Assembly (NCBI GenBank): GCA_947629255.1 | Contig: CANRDF010000004.1 | Coordinates: 1-63,302 of the forward strand | DNA from: an uncultured Bacilli bacterium | Lineage (GTDB): Bacteria > Bacillota_I > Bacilli_A > RF39 > UBA660 | Length of the DNA stretch: 63,302 nt | Reading direction: 5' to 3' | Shown: piece by piece, positions 1-8,511 of the stretch | How positions within the stretch are numbered: position 1 is the stretch's first letter | Layout: each line of letters begins with the position of its first letter | The notes under the pieces: model-generated | Databases searched by the model: none | Seen by the model: only the letters and a program-made list of their open reading frames with translations | What the model was told of the DNA's origin: nothing | Made by a program: the position numbers and the translations under genes

Positions 1-42
1 ATAAAACACCGTCCTTTCTTTGTTAATTTTTTTGTAAAACAC

Positions 43-70
43 AAAAAAATCAACCCGAACGGATTGATTA
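43..70 (-). terminator. Rho-independent terminator downstream of tRNA-Gly
   Basis: Minus strand AATCAATCCGTTCGGGTTGATTTTTTT: hairpin followed by a T-run. Confidence 0.7.
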
Positions 71-114
71 TATATGTTAAGTTCAAACTATAAAAGTTCG
101 AACAGAAACGTCAC

Positions 115-189
115 TGGAGCAAGTGAGGAGAATCGAACTCCCGTCTCAACCTTGGCAAGGTCGCATTCTAGCCACTGAACCACACCTGC
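115..189 (-). tRNA. tRNA-Gly (anticodon GCC), CCA encoded
   Basis: Minus strand GCAGGTG...CGACC-TTGCCAA-GGTCG...GGGAGTTCGATTCTCC...CACTTGC-T-CCA; cloverleaf arms pair by eye. Confidence 0.93.
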
Positions 190-372
190 ATTGCATAAAT
201 AATATATCAAAGAATTCTAAGTATTTCAAGTTTTTTTTAGTCCTTTTTTACCCACACATTTAAAAGTAATAAGTATCACGATGTAAAATGACGAAAATGT
301 AATTGAAATTTTATATGAATTATATTATAATTTGAATGTATATGAAATAACCTTTAGAAAGGGTGGATAAAA

Positions 373-1611
373 ATGGTGAATGTAGTGGTTACCATTTATT
401 ATATATTATTTGCAGTGTCTTTTATTTATGGAATGTATTTTGCAATAACAGGATTATTTGGTTTTAAAAATTATCATAAAAGTATGTTTGGCCGTCATAA
501 ACCAAAACATAAATTTGCCATTGTGATTCCAACTCGAAATGAAGAAAATGTGATAGGTGGACTCATCAAAAGTTTACAAAAACAAAGATATCCAGAAAGT
601 TTATATGATATTTATGTTGTTCCAAATAACTGTACAGACCATACAGAAGATGTGGCTAGAGAAGCTGGAGCAAAGATTATTGAATGTAAAGTAAAAGTGA
701 AAGTGAAAGCCGATGCTCTATCGTATGCCTTTGATTTATTACAGAAAGAAAAGGATGTAGATGCTTTTGTTGTATTTGATGCTGATAATTTAGTACATCC
801 CGATTTTCTTGCTAGAATGAACGATGCTTTATGTGAAGGAGTAGAAGTAGGGCAGTGTTTTAGAGATTCTAAAAATATGGATGATAACTGGATTACAGGG
901 TCTTATACCTTATTCTATTTTATTCAAAACTTTTTCTTTAATCGTGCTCGTATGAATTTTTCTGGTTCTGCAGCTATTAATGGGACAGGATTTATGATAA
1001 GAAAAGAAGTGATTAAAGATGGATTTCATACAGTCACTTTAACAGAGGATTCTGAGTTTACTGGACAATGCGCTTTAAGAGGAATTCAAGTCGCTTTTGT
1101 TGAAGATGCCATTACCTATGATGAACATCCTCAAAGTTTTTGGACTTCATGGAAACAAAGAAAGAGATGGACAAGCGGATGTCTTGCTTGTTTGAAAGTG
1201 TATGGTGGAAAATTATTTAAAACATTCTTAAAAAAAGGAAATATTGCATCTTTCGATATGGTTATGATGTATTCAGCACCTCTTATGGTTGTTTTAGGAT
1301 TTCTACTTGCCATTGTTCTGTTCTTATTTCATATCTTTGGGGTCGAATTATTTGATTTCTTCTCTTATTTATATGCATCTGGACTTTTATTCTTTGTCAT
1401 ATTCTACATAGCCAATGTGGCACTGAATATCTTTGTGGTTAAATACAATCATAAAAGTGTTCGTAACATTTTAGGTGGAGTTTTATTATTTACTTTATTT
1501 ATTGCAACATGGATACCTATTAATATCATTTGTTTATTTAAGAAAACAGAGACTTGGGAACCGATTAAACATGACCGAAACGACGTTGACTTAGACAAAC
1601 TTGTAAACTAA
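373..1611 (+). CDS. Family 2 glycosyltransferase, membrane-associated
   Basis: FAIVIPTRNEENVIGGLIKSL, FDADN, ED and QRKRW motifs; C-terminal TM helices. Confidence 0.85.
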   Translation: MVNVVVTIYYILFAVSFIYGMYFAITGLFGFKNYHKSMFGRHKPKHKFAIVIPTRNEENVIGGLIKSLQKQRYPESLYDIYVVPNNCTDHTEDVAREAGAKIIECKVKVKVKADALSYAFDLLQKEKDVDAFVVFDADNLVHPDFLARMNDALCEGVEVGQCFRDSKNMDDNWITGSYTLFYFIQNFFFNRARMNFSGSAAINGTGFMIRKEVIKDGFHTVTLTEDSEFTGQCALRGIQVAFVEDAITYDEHPQSFWTSWKQRKRWTSGCLACLKVYGGKLFKTFLKKGNIASFDMVMMYSAPLMVVLGFLLAIVLFLFHIFGVELFDFFSYLYASGLLFFVIFYIANVALNIFVVKYNHKSVRNILGGVLLFTLFIATWIPINIICLFKKTETWEPIKHDRNDVDLDKLVN

Positions 1612-1636
1612 AAGAACCAATCGCGGTTCTTTATTT
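1611..1636. terminator. Bidirectional terminator between the glycosyltransferase and spoVS
   Basis: AAAGAACCAATCGCGGTTCTTTATTTGTTT hairpin between convergent genes. Confidence 0.7.
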
Positions 1637-1891
1637 GTTTGTAACAATTAGTTTAATTGCTGTTTTATTTTCACCATCAATTACAATGTCGTTGAAAGCT
1701 GGAATAATAATGAGATTGTCTCCACTTGGGGCAACAAAACCTCTTGCAATTGCAACCGCTTTGATAGCTTGATTTAAACTACCAGCACCGATAGTTTGAA
1801 TTTCAACTTCTTTTTGCTCTCGATAGATGTTTGCAATCGCACCAGCAACTTTACTTGGACTCGATTTTGATGATACTTTAAGTATTTCCAT
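1631..1891 (-). CDS. spoVS: Stage V sporulation protein S
   Basis: MEILKVSSKSSPSKVAGAIA...GAGSLNQAIKAVAIARGFVAPSG matches the SpoVS family. Confidence 0.93.
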   Translation of the reverse strand: MEILKVSSKSSPSKVAGAIANIYREQKEVEIQTIGAGSLNQAIKAVAIARGFVAPSGDNLIIIPAFNDIVIDGENKTAIKLIVTNK

Positions 1892-1982
1892 AATTTAACC
1901 TCCATTACTAAATGTTATGAAAAAGTTCTAAATTCATGCAAAAAATCTTCTTTTTTCAAAAAAAGTATGATATAAGTAATAC

Positions 1983-2417
1983 ATGGAGGAAAAAAGTATG
2001 TGGAAAGAATTTAAAGAATTTATCATGCGTGGAAACGTTATGGATTTGGCTGTCGGTGTTATTATAGGAGGAGCTTTTTCAAGTATCGTTACATCTTTAG
2101 TGAATAATATTATCATGCCACTTTTAGGAATTATCATTGGTGGAATTGATTTTACATCTTTAACGATTAAAATTCGCGATGCTGAAATTCAATATGGAAT
2201 GTTTCTTCAAAATGTCATTGATTTTCTTATTATTGCATTCTGTATCTTTATTATGGTAAAGATTGTAAATAAATTAATGCATTTTAAAAAGAAAAAAGTA
2301 GAAGAAGAAAAGGCACCAGAAGTTATTAAATCAAATGAAGAAATTCTTTTAGAAGAAATTAGAGATTTATTAAAAGCTCAAGGAAAAACAACAAAAGCAA
2401 AGAAAAGTAGAAGTTAA
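1983..2417 (+). CDS. mscL: Large-conductance mechanosensitive channel MscL
   Basis: [44 protein letters not shown]. Confidence 0.95.
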   Translation: MEEKSMWKEFKEFIMRGNVMDLAVGVIIGGAFSSIVTSLVNNIIMPLLGIIIGGIDFTSLTIKIRDAEIQYGMFLQNVIDFLIIAFCIFIMVKIVNKLMHFKKKKVEEEKAPEVIKSNEEILLEEIRDLLKAQGKTTKAKKSRS

Positions 2418-2629
2418 ATTCTATTTTTTTTAACGAGTTTGTTAGCATGCGTTTTTACATTTATTTTACATTTTAAATATATGTATATAATGCGTAAATT
2501 GAATAATTAAAAGTTATCAAAAATGTAAACAAAATGTACAAATTTCAATTTTTTTGAAGAAATTTGCGTGAAAAAAAAAGGAAATCGGCACTTTTTCTTG
2601 AATATATATATAGGAGGTATTTTTGTATC

Positions 2630-3502
2630 ATGATAGAAAAAGTCGAATTTATTCCTTTAACAGATGATGTTTTGTTTAAAGAAACTTTTGGAAGATTTCA
2701 AAATATTCTTTTCATTGAAAGATTCTTAGAACAATATTTTCATTTACCAAAAGGGTCTTTAAGAGGAAAAGTAATCGTAAAAATGGAATCAACATTAGAG
2801 AAAGGAAAATATAAGGATAAGAATAGTAGAGGAGACATCTTACTTTATTTAGATGATAAAATTATCAATCTTGAAGTTTATCGAATCTTTAATAAAGATT
2901 CTTTAGATAAGTCAGTCTTTTATAGTAATCGAATCAGTGGAACATCCTTAGAAACAGGAACTGAATATAACGAGTTAAAACCATTTATGAGTATCAATAT
3001 TGTGGAGAAAGTAGAAGGATTAGAACTCTCTGATGAAGTGATATCAAAATATAGATATCGAGACAAAGATGGGGAACTTACAGAGAAGATGGAAATTGTG
3101 ATAATAAGACTTGACAAGTTAAAAGAGCTTTCTTATAATGTAGGTGAAGATGAACTTATAACAACATTAAGATTTATTGGAGCAGAAACACAAGAAGAAC
3201 GAGAATATTATGCAAAAGAAGGAGGAGAATATCTCATGAGTGTCAATTATTTTTTAAATGGATTTATGGATGATGAATTTTGTAATACAATGTTTACAAT
3301 GGAGAACAAAATCAAAGAAACTGGACGTGCTGAAGGCAAAATAGAGGGCAAAATAGAAGGAAAGCTTGAAGAAAAATTAGAAATAGCAAAAACAATGTTA
3401 ACAGACAATTGTAATATGAAAAAAATATCTAAATTTACAGGATTAACCATAGAGGATGTTCGGAAACTAAAAAATGATTTGAAAAGGGAAAGTGTTGTAT
3501 GA
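2630..3502 (+). CDS. Rpn family recombination-promoting nuclease/putative transposase (PD-(D/E)XK)
   Basis: TDDVLFKETFG, GDILLYLDDKIINLEVYR, FYSNR...GTEYNELKPFMSINIV pattern. Start moved from track TTG 2564 to ATG 2630, preceded by AGGAGG at 2613. Confidence 0.8.
   Translation: MIEKVEFIPLTDDVLFKETFGRFQNILFIERFLEQYFHLPKGSLRGKVIVKMESTLEKGKYKDKNSRGDILLYLDDKIINLEVYRIFNKDSLDKSVFYSNRISGTSLETGTEYNELKPFMSINIVEKVEGLELSDEVISKYRYRDKDGELTEKMEIVIIRLDKLKELSYNVGEDELITTLRFIGAETQEEREYYAKEGGEYLMSVNYFLNGFMDDEFCNTMFTMENKIKETGRAEGKIEGKIEGKLEEKLEIAKTMLTDNCNMKKISKFTGLTIEDVRKLKNDLKRESVV
3236..3502 (+). CDS. Possible internally initiated short Rpn isoform (88 aa C-terminal module, RpnS-like)
   Basis: In-frame ATG at 3236 preceded by GAAGGAGGAGAATATCTC, a strong Shine-Dalgarno. 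Confidence 0.55.
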   Translation: MSVNYFLNGFMDDEFCNTMFTMENKIKETGRAEGKIEGKIEGKLEEKLEIAKTMLTDNCNMKKISKFTGLTIEDVRKLKNDLKRESVV

Positions 3503-3774
3503 GCTTAGAATATTTTTTAAATGGATTTATGGATGATGAATTTTGTAACACGATGTTTACAATGGAGAACAAAATTAAGGAGACTGGACGTGCTGAAGGA
3601 AAAATAGAAGGAAAATCAGAAGAAAAATTAGAAATAGCCAAAACTATGCTAAAAGACAATTGTAATATGAAAAAAATATCTAAATTTACAGGATTAACCA
3701 TAGAGGATGTTCGGAAACTAAAAAATGATTTGAAAAGTTGTATAAGTTTAGAATATTTTAAAATAGATATATGA
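3499..3774 (+). CDS. Stand-alone duplicate of the Rpn C-terminal module (91 aa)
   Basis: Near-identical to residues encoded from 3236; ATGA overlap with the upstream stop. Confidence 0.7.
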   Translation: MSLEYFLNGFMDDEFCNTMFTMENKIKETGRAEGKIEGKSEEKLEIAKTMLKDNCNMKKISKFTGLTIEDVRKLKNDLKSCISLEYFKIDI

Positions 3775-3911
3775 AAATCTCATTTACTATTAGAATTAAG
3801 AAATTTTTCTAGAGTAAAATTCGAGACTTGTCAAATCTCTAATTTTCTTTTATAATGAATATATAGATATTAAGTTTATTAATTTTCTATAAAAGAAAAG
3901 GAGAAAAGTAT

Positions 3912-5465
3912 ATGGAACCAATGACGGTTGCCATCTTAACTTTGATTCTTGGATGTGCCGCAGGGGCAGGAGTTACTTATGGTATTTCTGTTATGAAAGG
4001 AAATACTGTATCTAAAAAAGCTGATAAATTAATAGAAGATGCAAAGAAAGAAGCAGAAAAACAAAAAAGAGATCGTTTACTTGAACTAAAAGAAGAAAGT
4101 TTTAAATTAAAACAAGAGACAGATAAACAGATAAAAGAAAAGAAAGATGAATTAAAAGAAAATGAAACTCGGATGCAACAAAGAGAAAACAGTTTAGATA
4201 AAAGAGATGAAATTTTACAAAAAAGAGAATTAGCTTTAGACGAAAAAGAGCAAAATTTATTAGCCAGTGGAAAAGAAATCCAAGCAAAACAAGATAAGAT
4301 GGATGAATTATTGAAACAAGAAATGACACGTTTAGAAGACATCGCTAAATTCACAAAAGAACGTGCCAAAGAACTGATTATGAAGCGATGTGAAGAAGAA
4401 ATGGCAAGAGAAATCGCAGACTTTGTCAAAGAAAAAGAAAGAGAAGCAAAGTTGACTGCGAATGAATCTGCCAAAAATATTATTGTGGAATCAATGCAAC
4501 GTTATTCTGAAGATGTGGCAACAGAACAAACAGTAAGTACGATTACTTTACCAAATGATGAAATGAAAGGAAGACTTATTGGTAGAGAAGGAAGAAATAT
4601 TAGAACCATTGAAGCTGTGACTGGTGTGGATTTAATTATTGATGATACACCAGAAGCGATTGTGATTTCATCCTTTGACCCACTTCGAAGAGAAATTGCA
4701 AAGATTACCATTGAAACTTTGATTAAAGATGGAAGAATCCATCCAGCAAGAATTGAAGAAGTTTATGACCGAGTATGTAAGGATATGAATAATAAGATTA
4801 CTGAACTTGGAAATGAAACTTGTTATTCTTTAGGAATTACCAAAGTAGAACCAGAATTAGTGAATTTAATTGGTAAGTTACATTTTAGAACAAGTTATGG
4901 ACAAAATGCTTTACAGCATTCAAAAGAAGTTGGTGAGTTATGTGGACTTATGGCGGCTGAGCTAGGAGAAAATGTTGCTTTAGCCAAAAGAGCAGGACTT
5001 CTACATGATATAGGAAAATCAATTGATTTTGAAGTTGAAGGAAGCCATGTGGATATTGGTGTTGATATTGCGAAACGTTATCATGAAGATGATGTTGTGA
5101 TAAATGCAATTGCTTCTCATCATGGGGATACGGACCAAACTAGTGTTATCTCTGTTTTAGTGCAAGTGGCTGATACCTTATCGGCTGCAAGACCTGGAGC
5201 AAGAAATGATTCCTTAGATAATTACATTAAGAGACTTGAACAACTTGAAAGTATTGGAAACTCTTTTGAGGGAGTTGAAAAAACATATGCGATGCAAGCT
5301 GGTCGAGAAGTTCGTGTCATGGTAAAACCAGATGAAGTCGATGATACAATGTCTTATAAAATTGCTAGAGACATGAAAGAAAAAATTGAAAGTGAAATGC
5401 AATATCCAGGTACGATTAAGATTGTGGTCATTCGAGAAAGTCGTGCTCAGGAAGAAGCAAAATAG
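3912..5465 (+). CDS. rny: Ribonuclease Y
   Basis: N-terminal TM, coiled coil, KH (GRLIGREGRNIRTIE) and HD (LLHDIGKSID) domains. Confidence 0.95.
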   Translation: MEPMTVAILTLILGCAAGAGVTYGISVMKGNTVSKKADKLIEDAKKEAEKQKRDRLLELKEESFKLKQETDKQIKEKKDELKENETRMQQRENSLDKRDEILQKRELALDEKEQNLLASGKEIQAKQDKMDELLKQEMTRLEDIAKFTKERAKELIMKRCEEEMAREIADFVKEKEREAKLTANESAKNIIVESMQRYSEDVATEQTVSTITLPNDEMKGRLIGREGRNIRTIEAVTGVDLIIDDTPEAIVISSFDPLRREIAKITIETLIKDGRIHPARIEEVYDRVCKDMNNKITELGNETCYSLGITKVEPELVNLIGKLHFRTSYGQNALQHSKEVGELCGLMAAELGENVALAKRAGLLHDIGKSIDFEVEGSHVDIGVDIAKRYHEDDVVINAIASHHGDTDQTSVISVLVQVADTLSAARPGARNDSLDNYIKRLEQLESIGNSFEGVEKTYAMQAGREVRVMVKPDEVDDTMSYKIARDMKEKIESEMQYPGTIKIVVIRESRAQEEAK

Positions 5466-5470
5466 AAAGT

Positions 5471-5496
5471 CAGAAAAAAATTCTGATTTTTTCTTG
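5471..5496 (+). terminator. Terminator after rny
   Basis: TCAGAAAAAAATTCTGATTTTTTCTT. Confidence 0.7.
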
Positions 5497-5546
5497 CATC
5501 ATAAAGAAAGCTTTAGTAAAATAGATATTAGTTAGGAGGCCTTATT

Positions 5547-5756
5547 ATGTGGCATGATATTTTATTAGTTGTATTAGGTTTGGTTGTTGGACTTGTGATT
5601 GGTTTCTTTGTTGCTAGAACTTTGATGAAGAAATACATGAAGAAAAATCCACCAATTAATGAAAAAATGATTGAAGCGATGATGAGTAGTATGGGAAGAA
5701 AACCAAGTCAAAAACAAGTACGTCAAATCATGAATCAAATGAACCGTTATATGTAA
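5547..5756 (+). CDS. YneF family (UPF0154) small membrane protein
   Basis: FFVARTLMKKYMKKNPPINEKMIEAMMSSMGRKPSQKQVRQIMNQMN. Confidence 0.9.
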   Translation: MWHDILLVVLGLVVGLVIGFFVARTLMKKYMKKNPPINEKMIEAMMSSMGRKPSQKQVRQIMNQMNRYM

Positions 5757-5891
5757 GAGAATCTTTCTCTTTTTTTTGTGTTAAAATTTTATTTTTGGTC
5801 ATAAACTGAAGTAGAAAATGCAAAAAGGATTGACTTCATACCTTTTTTTATGATATCCTATTTGTAGAGTAAAGAATAGAGGGTAATTAGT

Positions 5892-6725
5892 ATGGATTTA
5901 TTAGAGAATTTATATAATATCGAGAATTTTGGTATTTATTTGTTTATTATTATAGGAGCGTTAATTGTATTGTTTCTTGTGATATTGTTTTTTGGTAAAA
6001 AAGATGAAAAGAAAAGAAAATTAGAAAAAACACAGCAAGTAGATGAGCAACCTACAGAAGAGAATAATGTTTCAGTAATACCAGAAACAGTTTCAGATAA
6101 TACGGAAGTAGTTTCTTCTGCTCAAGAAATGTATAAAACAGAAGAAAATTCGACACCTCCTTTAGAAACAAATGAACATGAAGAACAAATGCCATTCAAA
6201 GAAATTGAAGAACCTACACAGCCAGTGGAAATTCCAACGCCAGTTTTAGAAAAACCAACTGTTCCTGATTTAGCAAGTGTGGCATTAAGTCAAATTGAAG
6301 AAGAACAAAAAGAAAGTACTCCAGTAGAGCCTAAACAAGAAGAAAAAATAGAAGAGCCAAAAATAGAAAAAGAATTTGATTTTGATGCTTTAGCAGATGC
6401 AATTAATAAAGAATTAGCAAGTATTGAAAAACCAGAAGAATCTGTTGTAACACCTGTGTTGCCAAAAGAAGAAGAAGCTCCACTTCAATATTCTGTAGTA
6501 GAAGAAGAAAAACCTGTATCTGTGGAATCAGCATTACAAACTAATTCAGTTGAGATGCCAAAGACTGAGAAAAAAGTAATGCCAACTGTATTTAGTTCTG
6601 TATATGTAAATCGTGAAAAAGAAGAACCAATTGTGATGCCAAAGGAAGAAAAAGTTGCAGAACCAGTCGCACCAAAGATTGAACTTCCAAAAACGATTGA
6701 GTTACCAAAAAAGAATAATGAATAA
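5892..6725 (+). CDS. Single-TM protein with long Glu/Pro/Val-rich low-complexity tail
   Basis: N-terminal hydrophobic helix followed by acidic/Pro-rich region. Confidence 0.6.
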   Translation: MDLLENLYNIENFGIYLFIIIGALIVLFLVILFFGKKDEKKRKLEKTQQVDEQPTEENNVSVIPETVSDNTEVVSSAQEMYKTEENSTPPLETNEHEEQMPFKEIEEPTQPVEIPTPVLEKPTVPDLASVALSQIEEEQKESTPVEPKQEEKIEEPKIEKEFDFDALADAINKELASIEKPEESVVTPVLPKEEEAPLQYSVVEEEKPVSVESALQTNSVEMPKTEKKVMPTVFSSVYVNREKEEPIVMPKEEKVAEPVAPKIELPKTIELPKKNNE

Positions 6726-6810
6726 ATGATGTAAACGAGTTGTCAATTGACACTCTTTTTTTCATATTTTTATGTGAATGTGCTATAATACAAGCAAGGA
6801 AGCGAGTTAT

Positions 6811-7974
6811 ATGAAAATATTTAATAAACAATCTGATAAAGTGAATATGGAAGAGGTCAATGAAGTTGTTAGTTTATCTAAAAAAATCTTAAGATTATTT
6901 TATATTGCTATGGTGATCGCGATGGTTCTTATCGTAACGATTATTGCAAGAGAGTGGGGAGTATGGAAATTTTTATTTAGTATCTTAAGTGTTTTAGCCC
7001 CTTTCTTTATAGGATTTGTTTTGGCTTGGATTTTTAATCCCTTAGTTACAAAATTGGAAAAGAAAAAAATTCCTAGAATTGTTGGAGCAATGATTGTTTA
7101 TGCTGTTTTTATTGCAATTCTTGCTTTATTTATTCGCTTTTTAATTCCCGTTATTTATGAACAAGTTCAAATATTAATTGGAAACTTACCAAGTATCTTT
7201 AAAGAATTAGAAGGTGTAATTAATTCTATTTTTAGTCGTTTAGGAACGATTGAGGGAATTGATTTTAATTCGATCAAAGATCAGATTATTATGACTGTTA
7301 CAACAGGAATGAATAGTTTTATGACATCTGTTCCGACGATGCTTATGAATTTTATTGGAACTCTTTTCTCTAGTTTAATAACAATTACTTTTGGACTTGT
7401 GATTGGCCTTTATATGCTTATTGATTTTGATTCTATTAATGGACATTTACTTCAATTATTACCTAAAAAACATCGTTTTGAAGCTTCTTTATTAATTACA
7501 AATATTTCTACAGAAGTCAGAAAAAGTGTCAACGGAACTCTTTTAGTTGCTTTAATGGTCTTTGTTTGTGATGGAATAGGTTTCTGGGTTGTTGGGTTAC
7601 AAGCGCCAATTCTTTTTGGACTTTTATGTGGAATCACGGATTTAATTCCATATATTGGACCTTATATTGGAGGTATCATCGCGGTTGTAGTAGGGTTTGC
7701 CCAAAGTCCACTTATCGGTTTCTTAACTTTAATTGTCGCGGTTGTTGTTCAACTTGTTGAAAATAATATTTTACAACCTATTGTTATGAGTAAAACGATG
7801 AAACTGCATCCAGTCACAATTATTGTTGGATTGCTTATCTTTGAACATTTCTTTGGGATTATAGGAATGATTTTAGCAACTCCTTGTATTGCACTTGCTA
7901 AAGTTGTTTGGAAATTCTTTAAAGAAAAATATAACTTATTTAAAGATAACGACTACGTATCTCAAGAAGAATAG
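6811..7974 (+). CDS. AI-2E family transporter (PerM/YtvI-like)
   Basis: Multi-TM; DLIPYIGPYIGG and LVENNILQPIVMSKTMKLHP motifs; start refined to ATG 6811. Confidence 0.88.
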   Translation: MKIFNKQSDKVNMEEVNEVVSLSKKILRLFYIAMVIAMVLIVTIIAREWGVWKFLFSILSVLAPFFIGFVLAWIFNPLVTKLEKKKIPRIVGAMIVYAVFIAILALFIRFLIPVIYEQVQILIGNLPSIFKELEGVINSIFSRLGTIEGIDFNSIKDQIIMTVTTGMNSFMTSVPTMLMNFIGTLFSSLITITFGLVIGLYMLIDFDSINGHLLQLLPKKHRFEASLLITNISTEVRKSVNGTLLVALMVFVCDGIGFWVVGLQAPILFGLLCGITDLIPYIGPYIGGIIAVVVGFAQSPLIGFLTLIVAVVVQLVENNILQPIVMSKTMKLHPVTIIVGLLIFEHFFGIIGMILATPCIALAKVVWKFFKEKYNLFKDNDYVSQEE

Positions 7975-7983
7975 GTGTTTCAT

Positions 7984-8511
7984 ATGAAGTTAGTTTTAAT
8001 TGCAGGGAAAGCAAGAAGTGGGAAGACTCTTGCTGCGCATTTATTAAAAGAAGAAATTTTAAAAAATAATGAAAAAGTTGTGATTACAGAATATAGTAAA
8101 TATATAAAAATGTTTGCCAAAGAACTTTTAGGTTGGGATGGAATAAGTGAACCAAAACCAAGAAAGTTTTTACAAGATTTTGGCACGTATGTGAGACATG
8201 AATCTCAAAATCCTCATTATTTTATTGAACGAATGAAAGATGATTTGGAAATCTATCGTCATTTTGTTGATGTTGTCATTATTAGTGATGTTCGTTTGAA
8301 AGAAGAGATTGAATGTGTGAAAGAATATCATCCTATTACCATTCATGTTTTGAATAATCAAAATGCCTATGACTTATCAGAAGAAGAAGCGAGTCACGAA
8401 ACAGAACATGCACTTGAAAATTATCAAAATTTCGATTATAGTATAGAGAACAAAACGGAAAGTGAAATGAAAGAAATTTTAAAAGACATCGTGAAGAAAG
8501 AAGGAATTTAG
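7984..8511 (+). CDS. P-loop (deoxy)nucleoside monophosphate kinase-like protein
   Basis: MKLVLIAGKARSGKTLAAHLL Walker A; VVIISDVRLKEEIE. Confidence 0.6.
   Translation: MKLVLIAGKARSGKTLAAHLLKEEILKNNEKVVITEYSKYIKMFAKELLGWDGISEPKPRKFLQDFGTYVRHESQNPHYFIERMKDDLEIYRHFVDVVIISDVRLKEEIECVKEYHPITIHVLNNQNAYDLSEEEASHETEHALENYQNFDYSIENKTESEMKEILKDIVKKEGI

Noticed and set aside
2564-2629. TTG-started extension of the Rpn gene
   Set aside because: ATG 2630 has an ideal AGGAGG and starts at the conserved N-terminus
3247-3701. Two similar minus-strand ORFs opposite the Rpn C-terminal modules
   Set aside because: Their similarity only reflects the plus-strand duplication
3977-4474. 165-aa minus ORF inside rny
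   Set aside because: Ser/Phe-rich antisense translation of the coiled-coil region; rny is clearly the real gene
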